64,000 bases of DNA from assembly GCF_900639985.1 (NCBI RefSeq), contig NZ_CAAAIM010000002.1, positions 186,001 through 250,000 on the forward strand. Direction: 5' to 3'. Of the stretch, positions 53,604-63,012 are shown one piece after another; the first letter of the stretch is position 1; the number at the start of each line of letters is the position of its first letter. The notes under the pieces were generated by a model that was not told where the DNA came from, made no database searches, and worked only from the letters and a program-made list of their open reading frames with translations. The DNA is from Legionella rowbothamii (GTDB lineage Bacteria > Pseudomonadota > Gammaproteobacteria > Legionellales > Legionellaceae). A program made the position numbers and the translations under genes.

Positions 53604-54713
53604 ATGCCACCAAAAAAAGAAAAAAAAGTGAAAAAAGAAAAGAAAGTTAACTTTGCTTCCGATGTCCAGACTCAAGTTGTAGCGGATGATCCTGCTGTTG
53701 CCGCGGTTTCTCGGTTTGTTAAAAATGCATACGGAAGCGTTTTGCAGCGCACGAAAGATGGCAGTCGCAGAGAGGCTGCGAAGCAAATTTACCGCGAATT
53801 TACTACGTACCTCGATCAGTTAGATCAACAAGATTTTCCACTGCTGGAATTCGACGCGAATGAGGCGACACGAGTGGCGCACTCTGATCCTCGTATTACC
53901 ATTTATTGTGTGTTAATGAAGGCATTGGGAACTAATGATGCGAGTTTATTCCGTTTCCCGTATCAAAATAATGTTATAAAATTCAGTATTAGTGGTTCGC
54001 CCGTTGCTCCCGAGAATAATTCATTTGCTCAATGGGGGATTTTTACCAGGGTAGCAGTTGCGGCATTGCAAAAAGCTATTCCTGAGGCGGATTTAACGGC
54101 ATGGGTTGTTCCCGAGCCCAGTCAGGTAATGAGTAATTCTAATATTCAAGAACAACAAGAGTCATCTACAGATGCTTCATTGCTCGTTGACGGACAGGAA
54201 CAGCAATACTCAGTAAGTGGGGATTCTACTTCAGCGACTCCACTCGTTGAGCCCCAAACTGTTCCACAAGAATTGGATAATTATGATTTTAATGCATGGC
54301 AAGGTCCTGCAGAATTAGCATCTTTACGGGCAAGTATTAAAGCCATGCATACTTATGGTTGGCGCTTAAAATCAGCCTGTCCTCAAAAAGCAAATGCGGC
54401 CATGCGGTTAGCTATAGAATTGACGCATGATTTAAAAGATTATTATTCAGCTTTGCCCGAGGAGCAAAATAAGGAAACTTTTAAAACTGATTTTCATCGT
54501 AAGTTACATTCTCAAGATGATTTATTGTCTACTCACCGTCATTATTCGAAAGTGATCCTGGCTAATATAGCGATTGCGCTAACTGGCATAGGCCTAGCCG
54601 CGATAGTTGTGTCCTTTTTAGTTCGCGGGCATGGTTTTTATAATTCGACTCAAGGCCAAAATAGTGTGAATGATATTGACCAGCAATTTGATAAATCGCT
54701 AAGGGTAACGTAG
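53604..54713 (+). CDS. Orphan effector-like protein with Lys-rich start and one transmembrane helix
   Basis: A 369-residue protein with a very basic start (MPPKKEKKVKKEKKV), a folded-looking region to about residue 160, a Ser/Gln/Thr-rich linker (about 165-225) and a helical C-terminal part. One hydrophobic helix at about 318-340 (ILANIAIALTGIGLAAIVVS) is followed by a short polar tail. I associate the C-terminal H-x-YSKVILANI-type membrane segment with a recurring Legionella orphan group (memory). The function is unknown; a secreted or host-membrane role is inference only. It starts a pair with the repeat protein 45 bases downstream. Confidence 0.7.
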   Translation: MPPKKEKKVKKEKKVNFASDVQTQVVADDPAVAAVSRFVKNAYGSVLQRTKDGSRREAAKQIYREFTTYLDQLDQQDFPLLEFDANEATRVAHSDPRITIYCVLMKALGTNDASLFRFPYQNNVIKFSISGSPVAPENNSFAQWGIFTRVAVAALQKAIPEADLTAWVVPEPSQVMSNSNIQEQQESSTDASLLVDGQEQQYSVSGDSTSATPLVEPQTVPQELDNYDFNAWQGPAELASLRASIKAMHTYGWRLKSACPQKANAAMRLAIELTHDLKDYYSALPEEQNKETFKTDFHRKLHSQDDLLSTHRHYSKVILANIAIALTGIGLAAIVVSFLVRGHGFYNSTQGQNSVNDIDQQFDKSLRVT

Positions 54714-54758
54714 TTCTTTTGCGCTACGCCGCCTGTTCATTTTAGAGGATTATTTTTT

Positions 54759-55466
54759 ATGACTATATTTGAAATACTAAAAAAAATTTTTTGCTGTGGT
54801 AGTTCGACTGTTTGCCCAGAGGAACAACCCATTTTGTCTGCCGCTGATTCAGGCAACGGCATTTCTAATCAGGATGCTTATATCTATATAGGCAATGCGG
54901 GTATAATTACCACTGGAACTGAGGGGGTAGGGGTTGAGGAGAATGATTACGCTCCAAGAACACCAGCTAAAAAATTGGTAGGAACTGCTAGCACTCCACC
55001 TTCTCCTGGCCTTTCTTTGGGCGTAAATATCCCGACTCAATCTCGTTCGCAACATCGTCGTACGCCTTCTTCGTCAGCGTTTTTTGATGGTGAGCCGTCC
55101 TCCTCAACCCCAAGTACGCCACCTTCTCCTGGCCTCTCTTCAGGTGTTCACACCCCTAAGCGGTCAGTTAAAGGCGGCAGTACTCATCCTTCTCCAGGTT
55201 TATCTTTAGGCGTTTACACACCAGAGCATTCGTCAACTAAAAGTGGCAGTACTCATCCTTCCCCGGGCTTCTCTTTAGGAGTTCACACACCTAATCATTC
55301 GCCCATTAAAAGTGGTAGTGCCCATCCTTCTCCAGGCTTCTCTTTCGGAGTGTACACCCCAAACTATTCGCCAACGAGAAGCGGTGGGAGTATGCCTTCC
55401 TCTCCAGGCTTTTCTTCAGATTTAGACGACGATGATGAAGATATTACACCGCAATTGGGGCTTTAA
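54759..55466 (+). CDS. Pro/Ser/Gly repeat protein
   Basis: A 235-residue low-complexity protein. An N-terminal hydrophobic helix ending KKIFCCGSS is followed by six copies of a roughly 22-residue repeat with the core [13 protein letters not shown] (variants [10 protein letters not shown] and [11 protein letters not shown]), and an acidic end [16 protein letters not shown]. The repeats carry SPG and TP pairs that could be phosphorylated if the protein reached a eukaryotic host, and the paired Cys could be lipid-modified; both are inference. The gene has an AGAGGA site and overlaps the convergent thyA by 23 bases. No family is recognised. Confidence 0.7.
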   Translation: MTIFEILKKIFCCGSSTVCPEEQPILSAADSGNGISNQDAYIYIGNAGIITTGTEGVGVEENDYAPRTPAKKLVGTASTPPSPGLSLGVNIPTQSRSQHRRTPSSSAFFDGEPSSSTPSTPPSPGLSSGVHTPKRSVKGGSTHPSPGLSLGVYTPEHSSTKSGSTHPSPGFSLGVHTPNHSPIKSGSAHPSPGFSFGVYTPNYSPTRSGGSMPSSPGFSSDLDDDDEDITPQLGL

Positions 55467-56238
55467 TCGTCGGATGAGCTTGATAATTCAAAAATTCAAA
55501 ATCTTCATAAACATAGTCAAATAAGGAATTTGCTTTCCGTTTGATATGCAACTGAGCCAAAGGATATGGCTCCCTATCTAATTGGGTACGTGCTTGTTCC
55601 AAATGATTTAAATATAAATGACAATCGCCACCCGTCCAAATAAACTCACCTGCTTCTAGTCCACATTGTTCTGCCACCATGTGTGTCAGCAGGGCATAAG
55701 AAGCAATGTTAAATGGCACACCTAAAAAAACATCCGCAGAACGCTGATACAATTGGCATGACAGGGTGTTATTGGCTACATAAAATTGAAACAGAGCATG
55801 ACAAGGCATTAATGCCATTTGATCCAGCTCCCCTACATTCCAGGCACTGACAATTAAGCGGCGGGAATCGGGATTCTTTTTGATTTGCTCGAGCACCTCA
55901 CTGAGCTGATCAATATGACGACCGTCAGTAGTGGGCCAGCTACGCCATTGTTTGCCATAGACAGGGCCTAAATCGCCATTGCTATCGGCCCATTCATCCC
56001 AAATGGAGACGCCATTTTCTTTGAGGTAGGCAATATTGGTGTCGCCTTTTAAAAACCACAGTAGCTCATGTACGATGCTGCGCATGTGTAGCTTTTTCGT
56101 GGTGACTAAAGGAAAACCTTGGCGTAAATCAAAACGCATTTGATGGCCAAATACGGATAAGGTTCCAGTACCTGTGCGGTCTGTTTTTTCAGTTCCGTGT
56201 TGTAAAATATGTTTTAATAATTGCAAGTATGTTTTCAT
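55444..56238 (-). CDS. thyA: Thymidylate synthase
   Basis: A 264-residue ThyA converting dUMP to dTMP with methylenetetrahydrofolate. The active-site Cys lies in [12 protein letters not shown] near residue 146, and the phosphate-binding [19 protein letters not shown] is intact. Its ATG overlaps the lgt stop by four bases, the conserved lgt-thyA arrangement. Its 3' end overlaps the convergent repeat-protein gene. Confidence 0.98.
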   Translation of the reverse strand: MKTYLQLLKHILQHGTEKTDRTGTGTLSVFGHQMRFDLRQGFPLVTTKKLHMRSIVHELLWFLKGDTNIAYLKENGVSIWDEWADSNGDLGPVYGKQWRSWPTTDGRHIDQLSEVLEQIKKNPDSRRLIVSAWNVGELDQMALMPCHALFQFYVANNTLSCQLYQRSADVFLGVPFNIASYALLTHMVAEQCGLEAGEFIWTGGDCHLYLNHLEQARTQLDREPYPLAQLHIKRKANSLFDYVYEDFEFLNYQAHPTIKAPIAV

Positions 56239-57008
56239 CGTTCAGCTCGCCACCATAACCAAAGTCCCAATAGTATCATAGGAACGGATAAAATTTGACC
56301 CATAGTTAGCCATCCAAATGCAAGATAACCTAATTGTGGGTCTGGTTGGCGGAAAAATTCCGCAATAATTCGGCATACTGCATAACCTATAAGAAATACA
56401 GCGGATACGCGGCCAACAGGGCGACGCTTATTGGCGTAGCACCATACTAAGATAAACAAACCAATACCTTCTAAACCAAACTCATAGATTTCTGATGGGT
56501 GGCGAGGTTGCTCGTCAACATGGCTGTAGATCATGCCCCAAGGAACATCAGTTACTCGACCCCATAATTCGCCATTGATGAAATTACCAACACGGCCCGC
56601 CCCCAGACCTATAGGGACTAAAGGTGCAATAAAATCTCCGACTTCCCAGAAGGGGCGTTTGTATTTGCGCGCAAACAGCCATAAAGCGCCAATAACGCCT
56701 AATAACCCTCCATGGAATGACATTCCTCCTTCCCAGATTTTAAATAATGATAAAGGAGTATGGATTAATACAGGGAAATCATAAAAGAGCATGTAGCCAA
56801 CACGACCGCCGATGATGACGCCCAGTGCGGCATAAAAAATCAAATCACTAATTTGGTCTGAATTCCAATCTAATTTATAGTGTTTCATGCGCCAATGAGC
56901 GAGAAGCCAGGCACTCACAAAACCAATGAGGTACATTAAGCCATACCAATGTACTTGGATGGGGCCTAGGGAAAATGCAACTGGATTAATGTAGGGGTAG
57001 TGGAGCAT
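56235..57008 (-). CDS. lgt: Prolipoprotein diacylglyceryl transferase
   Basis: A 257-residue inner-membrane enzyme with about seven helices that attaches diacylglycerol to the lipobox Cys of prolipoproteins. The signature [17 protein letters not shown] is clear, preceded by [12 protein letters not shown]. It sits 15 bases after the TSUP gene and overlaps thyA. Confidence 0.97.
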   Translation of the reverse strand: MLHYPYINPVAFSLGPIQVHWYGLMYLIGFVSAWLLAHWRMKHYKLDWNSDQISDLIFYAALGVIIGGRVGYMLFYDFPVLIHTPLSLFKIWEGGMSFHGGLLGVIGALWLFARKYKRPFWEVGDFIAPLVPIGLGAGRVGNFINGELWGRVTDVPWGMIYSHVDEQPRHPSEIYEFGLEGIGLFILVWCYANKRRPVGRVSAVFLIGYAVCRIIAEFFRQPDPQLGYLAFGWLTMGQILSVPMILLGLWLWWRAER

Positions 57009-57023
57009 AAGCGATAAATTCCT

Positions 57024-57818
57024 TTAAAGAAGCATTTTTAATGAGGTTAAAATAAGCAATACGATAAAGCCATACCTTAATTGATGGATTGGTAATTTGT
57101 AGTGCAAATTAGTACCTATGGGGGCGAACATACTGCTGGTCGCGCCAACGAGGAGAATAGCGGGCCAGTAAACATAGCCCAGGGTATAAGGGATAGTCGC
57201 TGTTTCATGGAAGCCGGTGATAATAAAGGTTATGGTACCAATTAGGGCGATAGTAAACGCACAGGAATTGGATATGCCTGCAATTTTGCGTGCGGGGATG
57301 CCACAGTAAGTCATGAAGGGAACGATTAAAATTCCCCCTCCAACTCCGAGCAGCCCGGCAATAAGGCCGATAGAAAAGCAAATAAGAACGATTATCCATT
57401 GTTTAGGGAATGACTCCGAATGTTCGTTGCGCTTATCGACCAGCATTTTGAGGGCAACAAAAAGCAAAAAAATACCAAAAAATGTTTTTAACCAAGCATT
57501 AGGTATTACTGCAGCAAGAACAGAGCCTGATATCGTCCCTGCAATGAGGCCAGGCCATAATTTCTGCAGTACTGACCACTGGATATTGCCCACATTGTGG
57601 TGCGATCTGACCGCTGAAAGAGAGGTAATAATCATGATAGCCAAAGAAGTACCAACGGCAACATGCATGAGCATATCAGGAGGAATAACCTCCATTTGCT
57701 GAAAGACAAAGACTAAGCTGGGAATAACAACTAAACCACCCCCAATTCCAAATAAACCAGCAATAATTCCTGCAAAGGCGCCAATTAATAAGTAAATGAC
57801 TCCATTAAGAATTGCCAT
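57024..57818 (-). CDS. TSUP (TauE/SafE) family transporter
   Basis: A 264-residue membrane protein with eight predicted helices. The duplicated GIxGGxGG/GLLGVGGG motif of the TauE/SafE family appears as AGLFGIGGGLVVIP and AGLLGVGGGILIVP. Substrates are usually sulfur compounds or sulfonates. The ATG at 57818 is chosen five bases after the ptsP stop; an in-frame GTG at 57824 is an alternative. In many gammaproteobacteria a TSUP gene lies between ptsP and lgt. Confidence 0.87.
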   Translation of the reverse strand: MAILNGVIYLLIGAFAGIIAGLFGIGGGLVVIPSLVFVFQQMEVIPPDMLMHVAVGTSLAIMIITSLSAVRSHHNVGNIQWSVLQKLWPGLIAGTISGSVLAAVIPNAWLKTFFGIFLLFVALKMLVDKRNEHSESFPKQWIIVLICFSIGLIAGLLGVGGGILIVPFMTYCGIPARKIAGISNSCAFTIALIGTITFIITGFHETATIPYTLGYVYWPAILLVGATSSMFAPIGTNLHYKLPIHQLRYGFIVLLILTSLKMLL

Positions 57819-57823
57819 CGTCA

Positions 57824-59599
57824 CTATATAGGCTTCCCGGCCCTAATTAATCCGCCCAAGCCCTCTGCCTCCAATGCTTTTTCTAAATGGAGACGAATTT
57901 CTGCGGGATGCTCAAATTCAAGTACTTCAGCAAGAATTTTACGTGCATTAGCAATCGCTAAATTACGAATCACATATTTTACCCGGGGTAAGCTAGCCGA
58001 GTTCATACTTAAGGTATCAAAGCCCATCGCAATTAATAAAATTACGGCTAAAGGATCGCTGGCCATTTCACCGCAGATACTCACTTCAACCCCGGCCGCA
58101 TGACCTCCCTCAACAACTTTAAGTAAAACGCGTAACATGGCAGGATGCATGGAGTCATAGAGACTAGCTACACGCGCATTATTTCTATCTACCGCTAAAA
58201 AGTATTGGGTTAAATCGTTACTACCTACGGAAATAAAATCGACACGTTTGGCGATTTCGCGCGCAAGATAAGCGGCGGCAGGTACTTCAATCATCACCCC
58301 TAATTTGGGTTTGGCGATGTTACAGCCTTCTTCCAGCAATTCAGCATAAGCTTGGTCAATCAGATAAGTTGCCTCTTCGACCTCGCTCAGAGTGGTTACC
58401 ATTGGCAGCATAATACGCAAGTTATTTAATTCTTCACTGGCACGCATCATAGCCCGTACTTGCATAAGGAATACATCAGGATGATCGAGGGTAACCCGTA
58501 TACCGCGCCAACCCAGGTAGGGATTATCTTCTTCCACCGGGAAATAGGGTAAAACTTTATCGCCACCAATGTCTAAGGTACGCATGGTCACAGGGCGTGG
58601 GGCGAATGCTTTGAGGGTTTGACGATAAATAATGGTTTGTTCATCTTCGGAGGGGAATTGATCCCGACTCATAAATGGAACTTCAGAACGGTATAAACCA
58701 ACCCCTTCAGCGCCCACACTCATGGATAGACCAGCATCCATGGCAAGTCCTGTATTAACTTGTAAGGAAATTTTGTAGCAGTCTGTGGTTTCTGCAGGTT
58801 TATCGCGAAGACTGACCAAACTTTGATTTAGCGCTTGTTCTTCTTGTTCTAAGAGCTTAAATTCACTTAATACTGCTTTTGAGGGCGAAACATGGACCTG
58901 TCCAAAATAACCATCGACAATAATGGCCCGTCGGTTAACATATTCTAGTTTTAAACCACGAACTCCCATCACAGTGGGCACGCCCAAGGCTCGCGCTAAA
59001 ATAGCGACATGGGAGTTATTCGAGCCCTTGGCAGAAACAACACCCGCCAGGCAACCTTCGGGGACTTCCGCAAGCGCTGCTGCGGTTACTTCATCGCCAA
59101 TCAAGATGGTGCGGTTCGGATAAACTAATTCTTCATGTTGTGACCATTGCAATGCCGCCAAAACACGTCGGCCCAGATCACGAAAATCACTAGCCCGTTC
59201 ACGCAGGTAGGAGTCTTCCATGCTTTCAAACTGCGCCACATGCTTTTTGATTACTGTGGCTAAAGCTGCTTGCGCACTGATTTTTTCTTCGCGAATGACC
59301 TGGACGACTTCCGCCCCTAAGCTGTCTTTATCCAGGATACGTAAATAAACATCAAATAAGGCATGTTCTTCTTCGGCAACCACGGCTTTCATGCGTCGCC
59401 CTAAGCGCAGCATGTCATCTCGAGTCGCTTCTAAGGCTTCATAAAAGGTGCTGATTTCTTCATCCAATGTTTCTACCGGATGACGAGGAACTGCATCAAT
59501 ATCTGCTGGAGGATATACCACAACTGCGGTACCAATACCGATACCTGGAACAGAACCAATCCCGGCCAAAGCGGTGGATGTGGATTCAATTTTTTCCAC
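57824..59599 (-). CDS. ptsP: PtsP (enzyme I-Ntr), EI-like part after a frameshift
   Basis: 591 residues covering the enzyme I part of PtsP: the phosphohistidine domain with NNSHVAILARALGVPTVMG and the PEP-binding barrel with GVGLYRSEVPFMSRDQ, VDFISVGSNDLTQYFLAVDR and VSICGEMASDP. PtsP phosphorylates NPr in the nitrogen PTS. It should be continuous with the GAF domain encoded at 59632-60120, as in E. coli. The frames are offset by one base near a run of five G at 59667-59671, and adding one G joins them into a 765-residue protein. This fragment begins at a GTG with a GGGGGA site, so a truncated protein may be made. Confidence 0.85.
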   Translation of the reverse strand: MEKIESTSTALAGIGSVPGIGIGTAVVVYPPADIDAVPRHPVETLDEEISTFYEALEATRDDMLRLGRRMKAVVAEEEHALFDVYLRILDKDSLGAEVVQVIREEKISAQAALATVIKKHVAQFESMEDSYLRERASDFRDLGRRVLAALQWSQHEELVYPNRTILIGDEVTAAALAEVPEGCLAGVVSAKGSNNSHVAILARALGVPTVMGVRGLKLEYVNRRAIIVDGYFGQVHVSPSKAVLSEFKLLEQEEQALNQSLVSLRDKPAETTDCYKISLQVNTGLAMDAGLSMSVGAEGVGLYRSEVPFMSRDQFPSEDEQTIIYRQTLKAFAPRPVTMRTLDIGGDKVLPYFPVEEDNPYLGWRGIRVTLDHPDVFLMQVRAMMRASEELNNLRIMLPMVTTLSEVEEATYLIDQAYAELLEEGCNIAKPKLGVMIEVPAAAYLAREIAKRVDFISVGSNDLTQYFLAVDRNNARVASLYDSMHPAMLRVLLKVVEGGHAAGVEVSICGEMASDPLAVILLIAMGFDTLSMNSASLPRVKYVIRNLAIANARKILAEVLEFEHPAEIRLHLEKALEAEGLGGLIRAGKPI

Positions 59600-59631
59600 T
59601 CCCCCGATGGGCTTGGGCTGGGTAAGCTCAG

Positions 59632-60120
59632 CTAATTCACCAGTGGCTTCTGCATGGGCGATAATACCCCCAGCTGAGCGGCCAGCGTAATTAAGAAGGA
59701 TTCTTCGGTATCATCAAAACAGCGTTGTTCAGTTTGCTGAATAATTAAAACACCGTAGAGTTTACGATGTTGAATGATGGGAACCCCAAGAAACGCTTTA
59801 AAGCGTTCCTCACCTAATAAGGAATGATGATAAAAATCAGGGTGGGAGGGCGCATCTTCCAGATTAATAGGTTCTTCTCGTCGACCTACTTGACCAATCA
59901 AGCCACTGTCGAGGGCGACACGGACTCTAGACTCGGCTTGTTTATTTAAGCCCTCAGTCGCGATGAGCACGTACTCAGCATGTTTGGTATCAATAAGGTA
60001 AACGGATACGGCCTCGGCATTAATGGCTTTATTAATTTGTTGCACCAAAATGCCAAGAGCCTCAGAGAGCTGTTGGGCTGCGGTGACTTCTTGAACTATT
60101 CGTTTCAGTACCTTAAGCAT
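59632..60120 (-). CDS. ptsP: PtsP GAF domain, separated by the frameshift
   Basis: 162 residues matching the N-terminal GAF domain of PtsP: EAVSVYLIDTKHAEYVLIAT, GLIGQVGRREEPINL and ERFKAFLGVPIIQHRKLYGV. The end SFLITLAAQLG is followed by out-of-frame residues (VLSPMQKPLVN) and a premature stop. In the next frame the expected continuation GIIAHAEATGELAELTQPKP leads directly into the enzyme I part. The domain probably senses small ligands. It starts 12 bases after rppH, as in the rppH-ptsP operon of E. coli. Confidence 0.82.
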   Translation of the reverse strand: MLKVLKRIVQEVTAAQQLSEALGILVQQINKAINAEAVSVYLIDTKHAEYVLIATEGLNKQAESRVRVALDSGLIGQVGRREEPINLEDAPSHPDFYHHSLLGEERFKAFLGVPIIQHRKLYGVLIIQQTEQRCFDDTEESFLITLAAQLGVLSPMQKPLVN

Positions 60121-60132
60121 CTACGCCAATGA

Positions 60133-60648
60133 TTACCTCTTTTTCCGTTTCATACCGTAAGGAGTACGACGATTTTTTTTTAATAAAGGTTCCAACTCTT
60201 TTAAGGCTTGAGAATAAACTTGGCGCTTAAAAAAGATAACCTGCCCTTCTGGTTCATGAAAATCTATCCAACGCCAGCTATCAAATTCTGGCGAATCGCT
60301 CAGATCCAGCTTTACTTTTTGTTCACTGGCAACAAGTTTTAGTAAAAACCATTTTTGTTTTTGGCCGATTACTAAGGGCTCACTACCATGACGCAGATAT
60401 TGTTTCGGAAGTCTGTACTTAAGCCAACGCTTAGTAGAACCGATCACATCAACATCTTCTTTATCTAATCCTATTTCTTCATGCAACTCTCTGAACATGG
60501 CTTGTATTGATGTTTCCCCAGCAGCTAGTCCACCTTGTGGAAATTGCCAGGCATCATGACCACTTCTTCTTCCCCAAAATACTCTGTTTTGGTCGTTGAC
60601 TAGGATAATACCTACATTCAACCGATAACCGGCACGATCAATCACCAT
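60133..60648 (-). CDS. rppH: RNA pyrophosphohydrolase RppH
   Basis: A 171-residue Nudix hydrolase that removes pyrophosphate from 5' ends of mRNA and so triggers decay. The Nudix box GGLAAGETSIQAMFRELHEE is intact, with the RppH features GYRLNVGIILVN and WQFPQGG. The C-terminus is highly basic (KKNRRTPYGMKRKKR). First gene of rppH-ptsP-TSUP-lgt-thyA. Confidence 0.96.
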   Translation of the reverse strand: MVIDRAGYRLNVGIILVNDQNRVFWGRRSGHDAWQFPQGGLAAGETSIQAMFRELHEEIGLDKEDVDVIGSTKRWLKYRLPKQYLRHGSEPLVIGQKQKWFLLKLVASEQKVKLDLSDSPEFDSWRWIDFHEPEGQVIFFKRQVYSQALKELEPLLKKNRRTPYGMKRKKR

Positions 60649-60885
60649 GATGTCACTGTTTCGACTAAATCGCTAATACCTTGATTTTTCCATAAACTGC
60701 AAGAACTTGGCAATTAAATCCGTAATTATTATTAAAAAAAATATAACTATTGCTAAAATCTGGAATGAATGGAGCTAATTAACGCACAGCTAAGCTATGT
60801 GGAGTAATAAAACAAGGGAGCACTTTGCTTTAACCTTCTCCATCTTAGATATATAATTATGACAAATACTCGAATTTAAAGTCTG

Positions 60886-61896
60886 ATGAATAAACATATT
60901 TTAATTATTAACACCGGTGGAACGATCAGTTGTATTAAAACTGAAAATGGATATGAACCTGCGCTGGGATATGTTGCCTCGGCTTTAAAGCAAATTCCAC
61001 TATTAAAACATCAGGACTTACCCGAATATACGATCAAGGAATATCATCCTTTGCTGGATTCATCGAATATGACCGTAGGCGATTGGAATCGCATCGCTAA
61101 GGATATTGCGGATCATTATGATGCATTTGATGGCTTTATTGTTTTTCACGGAACAGATACGATGGCTTACACGGCTTCAGCTTTATCGTTTATGTTGGAA
61201 AATTTAGCTAAGCCGGTCATTATCACCGGCTCCCAGATTCCATTATCTGAGGTGCGCAATGATGCTATTGATAACATTGTTACGTCGTTATGGCTTTGTG
61301 CGCATCAACCAATTAATGAAGTATGCATTTATTTCAATCAGCATTTATTGCGCGGTAATCGTACGCAAAAGATTAGTGCGCAAGGATTTAATGCTTTTGG
61401 CTCGCCCAATTATCCGCATTTAGCGACCATAGGAATCGATATAAAAGTTCATCATGAGCTTTTATTGCAACCGTGCGCCAATCCATTTCGCTTGCAAATG
61501 GTTGAACCCCAATTTATCGCTAATTTCCGGCTCTTTCCTGGCTTTGCTTCAGATGTTTTAGCGTATATTTTAAATCAGCCTTTATGCGGTTTAATTTTGG
61601 AAACTTATGGTGCGGGGAATGCGCAAAATAATGATCCACGTTTTTTGAGTTTGCTCAACGATGCCTGTGCGCGTGGGGTCATTATTATTAATTGCACTCA
61701 ATGCCAAGAAGGTCGAGTGGAAATGGATCAATATGCAACAGGACATACCTTAAAACAGGCTGGGATTATTAGTGGTCATGATATGACTCCTGAGGCAGCA
61801 CATTGTAAACTACTCTATTTATTGAGTAAAAAATTGGATATCCCCCAGATAAAAACCATGATGGAAATGAATCTATGTGGTGAATTAATGCCGTGA
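60886..61896 (+). CDS. ansA: L-asparaginase, cytoplasmic type I
   Basis: A 336-residue asparaginase hydrolysing asparagine to aspartate and ammonia. The first active-site Thr lies in INTGGTISC and the second in FHGTDTMAYTAS. There is no signal peptide, consistent with the low-affinity cytoplasmic AnsA type. It is monocistronic, followed by a palindromic repeat. Confidence 0.92.
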   Translation: MNKHILIINTGGTISCIKTENGYEPALGYVASALKQIPLLKHQDLPEYTIKEYHPLLDSSNMTVGDWNRIAKDIADHYDAFDGFIVFHGTDTMAYTASALSFMLENLAKPVIITGSQIPLSEVRNDAIDNIVTSLWLCAHQPINEVCIYFNQHLLRGNRTQKISAQGFNAFGSPNYPHLATIGIDIKVHHELLLQPCANPFRLQMVEPQFIANFRLFPGFASDVLAYILNQPLCGLILETYGAGNAQNNDPRFLSLLNDACARGVIIINCTQCQEGRVEMDQYATGHTLKQAGIISGHDMTPEAAHCKLLYLLSKKLDIPQIKTMMEMNLCGELMP

Positions 61897-61902
61897 TATG
61901 TT

Positions 61903-61975
61903 GTCGCCGTCATTGTAAACAAGGGAGTCAAGCCAGGGCTCGTGGGTTCTAACTCCTGGCTTGTTCCCTCGCTAC
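61903..61975. repeat. Dispersed palindromic repeat, diverged copy 3
   Basis: CAAGCCAGG (61929-61937) and CCTGGCTTG (61955-61963) are perfect complements and are flanked by GTCATTGTAAAC on the left. The outer arm and overall plan match the copies at 16108 and 22848. It may terminate the asparaginase transcript. Confidence 0.5.
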
Positions 61976-62039
61976 ATTTCTGGCAGTAAGGGGTTGGGGT
62001 TTTATTAAAAAATTTCGAGATGGTGCATCCCCCCCTTTA

Positions 62040-62894
62040 TTACATGTTTAGGGCGGCTTTGGGTTTGTTTTCCGCACACAAATCTTTAATATCATCATTT
62101 GCATTGTCCATCGCCACTCTTAAACGCCCTCGGCTGGGTTTTATCGGTGATGCTTTAACATTGAGGCCAAGACCTGAGAACGATACGATTGGTAATGAGG
62201 CCACAGGCTTTGATTCTTCACAAATCTCTGCATTTTCTCGCGTAATGGCTTTTATTGCGTCAGTAACAAAGGTTAGGCAAAGATCCGCATATTCATCTCG
62301 TTCGGTGTCTAAACCAACGAGTTTTTTCTTACAGTCGATAAGATTTTTAATTAAACATTCCTCTTTTTGAGCTCTAATCTCGATGGTGCACACCGACACC
62401 TTGCTTGCAATTGTATCCATAGCTTTGGTAAAAACACCCTCTTCGACCGGGCACATAATATTTTCACCTAAATAATAAGCCGCATAAAAACAAAGAATAT
62501 TGAATGGTTCGGTATTGTCTTCCAGATCAATCAGTTTGAATGTCTGAGTGGAAATCATATTATAGAATCGGTCTAATGTTGAATTGATGTTGGTCAATGT
62601 GTCATTAAGGTGACCCCGAGCCCATTGTTTGAGTTTTCTCTGCTCTTGTACAATAAGATCAGTATCCGTAATCAATTTTTTTAAAGCCGCGAGACTTTTT
62701 TCATCGGAGTCCAGACTGTTAAATGCGTCAATCTCTTTTTGTAAGGCGCGGGTTAGTTCCCGTTGTTTTTCAGAAAGATCCTTATCTCTAAACCAACTTA
62801 ATAAAGCTTTTTTATCTTCGGCGATGGAGTCTTCAATCGACTTAAGTAAAACTCTATTAATTAGATCTTTAGCTGCTTTAACAAATATCGTCAT
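62040..62894 (-). CDS. Orphan Lys/Glu-rich protein
   Basis: A 284-residue soluble protein of alternating charged helices (KDLSEKQRELTRALQKEIDA and similar), followed by a middle part with several Cys and a polar, Pro-containing tail (SFSGLGLNVKASPIKPSRGR). It has no signal peptide or membrane helix. No family is recognised. Charged helical orphans with polar tails are frequent among Legionella effectors, which is only suggestive here. It is monocistronic and divergent from glmU. Confidence 0.65.
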   Translation of the reverse strand: MTIFVKAAKDLINRVLLKSIEDSIAEDKKALLSWFRDKDLSEKQRELTRALQKEIDAFNSLDSDEKSLAALKKLITDTDLIVQEQRKLKQWARGHLNDTLTNINSTLDRFYNMISTQTFKLIDLEDNTEPFNILCFYAAYYLGENIMCPVEEGVFTKAMDTIASKVSVCTIEIRAQKEECLIKNLIDCKKKLVGLDTERDEYADLCLTFVTDAIKAITRENAEICEESKPVASLPIVSFSGLGLNVKASPIKPSRGRLRVAMDNANDDIKDLCAENKPKAALNM

Positions 62895-63012
62895 TGCTCT
62901 ACTCCTTTAAATACAATTTGTTTATCATAAACAAAACTTAATCTACTGATAACGTAAAAATTGCTTCATTGCATGCCTATTATTGTTTTTAACCTAGGGA
63001 ATAACAAATCTC

